Origin: Thalassococcus sp. S3
GTDB taxonomy: Bacteria; Pseudomonadota; Alphaproteobacteria; Rhodobacterales; Rhodobacteraceae
Assembly (NCBI RefSeq): GCF_004216475.1
Contig: NZ_CP022303.1
Coordinates: forward strand, 1,736,001 to 1,800,000
Direction of reading: 5' to 3'
DNA: 64,000 nt
The notes beneath the pieces were generated by a model that was not told where the DNA came from, did not search any database, and saw nothing but the letters and a program-made list of their open reading frames with translations. The translations under genes and the position numbers were made by a program. The stretch's first letter is position 1; every line of letters starts with the position of its first letter. Positions 63,502 to 64,000 of the stretch are shown piece after piece.

Positions 63502-64000
63502 ATGTCTGACCTTCGCAAGATCATCATCGACGACACAGAGGTCGAAGTAGAGGGGGCGATGACCCTCATTCAGGCCTGCGAGGAGGCGGGGATCGAGATC
63601 CCGCGCTTCTGTTATCACGAAAGACTGTCGATCGCCGGTAATTGCCGGATGTGTCTGGTGGAGGTCGTGGGCGGCCCGCCGAAACCTGCCGCGTCCTGCG
63701 CGATGCAGGTCCGCGATCTGCGGCCCGGCCCGGAAGGGCAGCCGCCGGTGGTCAAAACCAACAGCCCCATGGTCAAGAAGGCACGTGAAGGTGTGATGGA
63801 GTTCCTGCTCATCAACCACCCGCTCGATTGTCCGATCTGCGACCAGGGCGGGGAATGCGACCTGCAGGATCAGGCGATGGCCTACGGCGTGGATTTCTCC
63901 CGCTACCGAGAGCCGAAACGCGCGGTGGACGATCTGGATCTGGGCCCGCTCGTCGAGACGCATATGACGCGCTGTATTTCGTGCACGCGCTGCGTGCGGT
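63502..64000 (+). CDS. nuoG: NADH-quinone oxidoreductase subunit G, N-terminal part (cut by window end)
   Basis: The first 166 residues of the large iron-sulfur subunit. The N1b 2Fe-2S ligands are in [20 protein letters not shown] and the later Cys in AASCAMQV; the N5 His/Cys motif is in [20 protein letters not shown], and the N4 ligands begin in [10 protein letters not shown]. The gene runs off the right edge. It begins three bases after the DUF5333 gene, continuing the operon. Confidence 0.97.
   Translation, partial: MSDLRKIIIDDTEVEVEGAMTLIQACEEAGIEIPRFCYHERLSIAGNCRMCLVEVVGGPPKPAASCAMQVRDLRPGPEGQPPVVKTNSPMVKKAREGVMEFLLINHPLDCPICDQGGECDLQDQAMAYGVDFSRYREPKRAVDDLDLGPLVETHMTRCISCTRCVR

Overview
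The window is a dense, GC-rich chromosomal segment of an aerobic alphaproteobacterium, almost certainly a Rhodobacteraceae (Roseobacter-group) species. The main reasons are a complex I operon interrupted by extra open reading frames in the way described for Rhodobacter capsulatus, the presence of small families I associate with this group (DUF5333, DUF5337, DUF3422), an elongated NuoE, and a dispersed intergenic repeat typical of roseobacter genomes. No rRNA, tRNA, CRISPR array, insertion sequence or prophage was seen. The window cuts pepN on the left and nuoG on the right.

Layout. 1-3800: pepN (partial), a small membrane protein, a photolyase/cryptochrome with a DUF2256 zinc-ribbon-like partner, and a Hint-domain protein. 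3860-7400: malate synthase G, a GlcG-like protein and a glutamine-amidotransferase-type peptidase. 7419-10812: a Tat-exported molybdenum hydroxylase (iorB/iorA type) divergent from a TetR regulator. 10827-14300: a kynurenine-pathway operon (kynU, an acetyltransferase, kynA) and a second, two-domain acetyltransferase. 14304-16590: an SDR, an MBL-fold protein whose metal motif is lost, and an isoprenylcysteine-methyltransferase-like protein. 16717-19803: pntAB, closed by a strong terminator. 19854-21335: a small AT-richer patch followed by a MerR regulator and a carboxymuconolactone-decarboxylase-like protein with a textbook MerR promoter. 21437-23726: DUF3422 and a YeeE-type sulfur transporter. 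23927-33934: a peptide-type ABC importer split into two divergent operons, with an acetyltransferase in one arm and three M20 deacylases in the other; together they look like an N-acylated amino acid or peptide scavenging locus.

33931-45128 holds envelope and housekeeping genes: a glycosyltransferase, Kdo transferase, moaA, a lipoprotein, DNA alkylation repair, an FkbM methyltransferase, a PPOX-fold protein, glmS, glmU, a phosphoglycolate phosphatase and a DegT aminotransferase. 45376-54273 is a leucine/isovalerate catabolic cluster: an SDR, ivd, ompW on the other strand, mccB, a secreted-type nuclease, mccA, HMG-CoA lyase and methylglutaconyl-CoA hydratase. It converts isovaleryl-CoA to acetoacetate and acetyl-CoA.

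54543 to the end is the nuo operon (nuoA, B, C, D, E, F and the start of G) with ten extra genes threaded between the subunit genes. Several of these are AT-richer than the nuo genes or encode exported or membrane proteins. They include a DUF2158 protein, a helix-hairpin-helix domain present both as a NuoE tail and as a separate membrane-anchored protein, two tandem DUF3291 proteins, a lipoprotein and a DUF5333 protein. This accessory set is the most interesting feature of the window, followed by the N-acyl amino acid locus, the shared operator candidate in the leucine cluster, and a 43-bp perfect palindrome centred on a stop codon.
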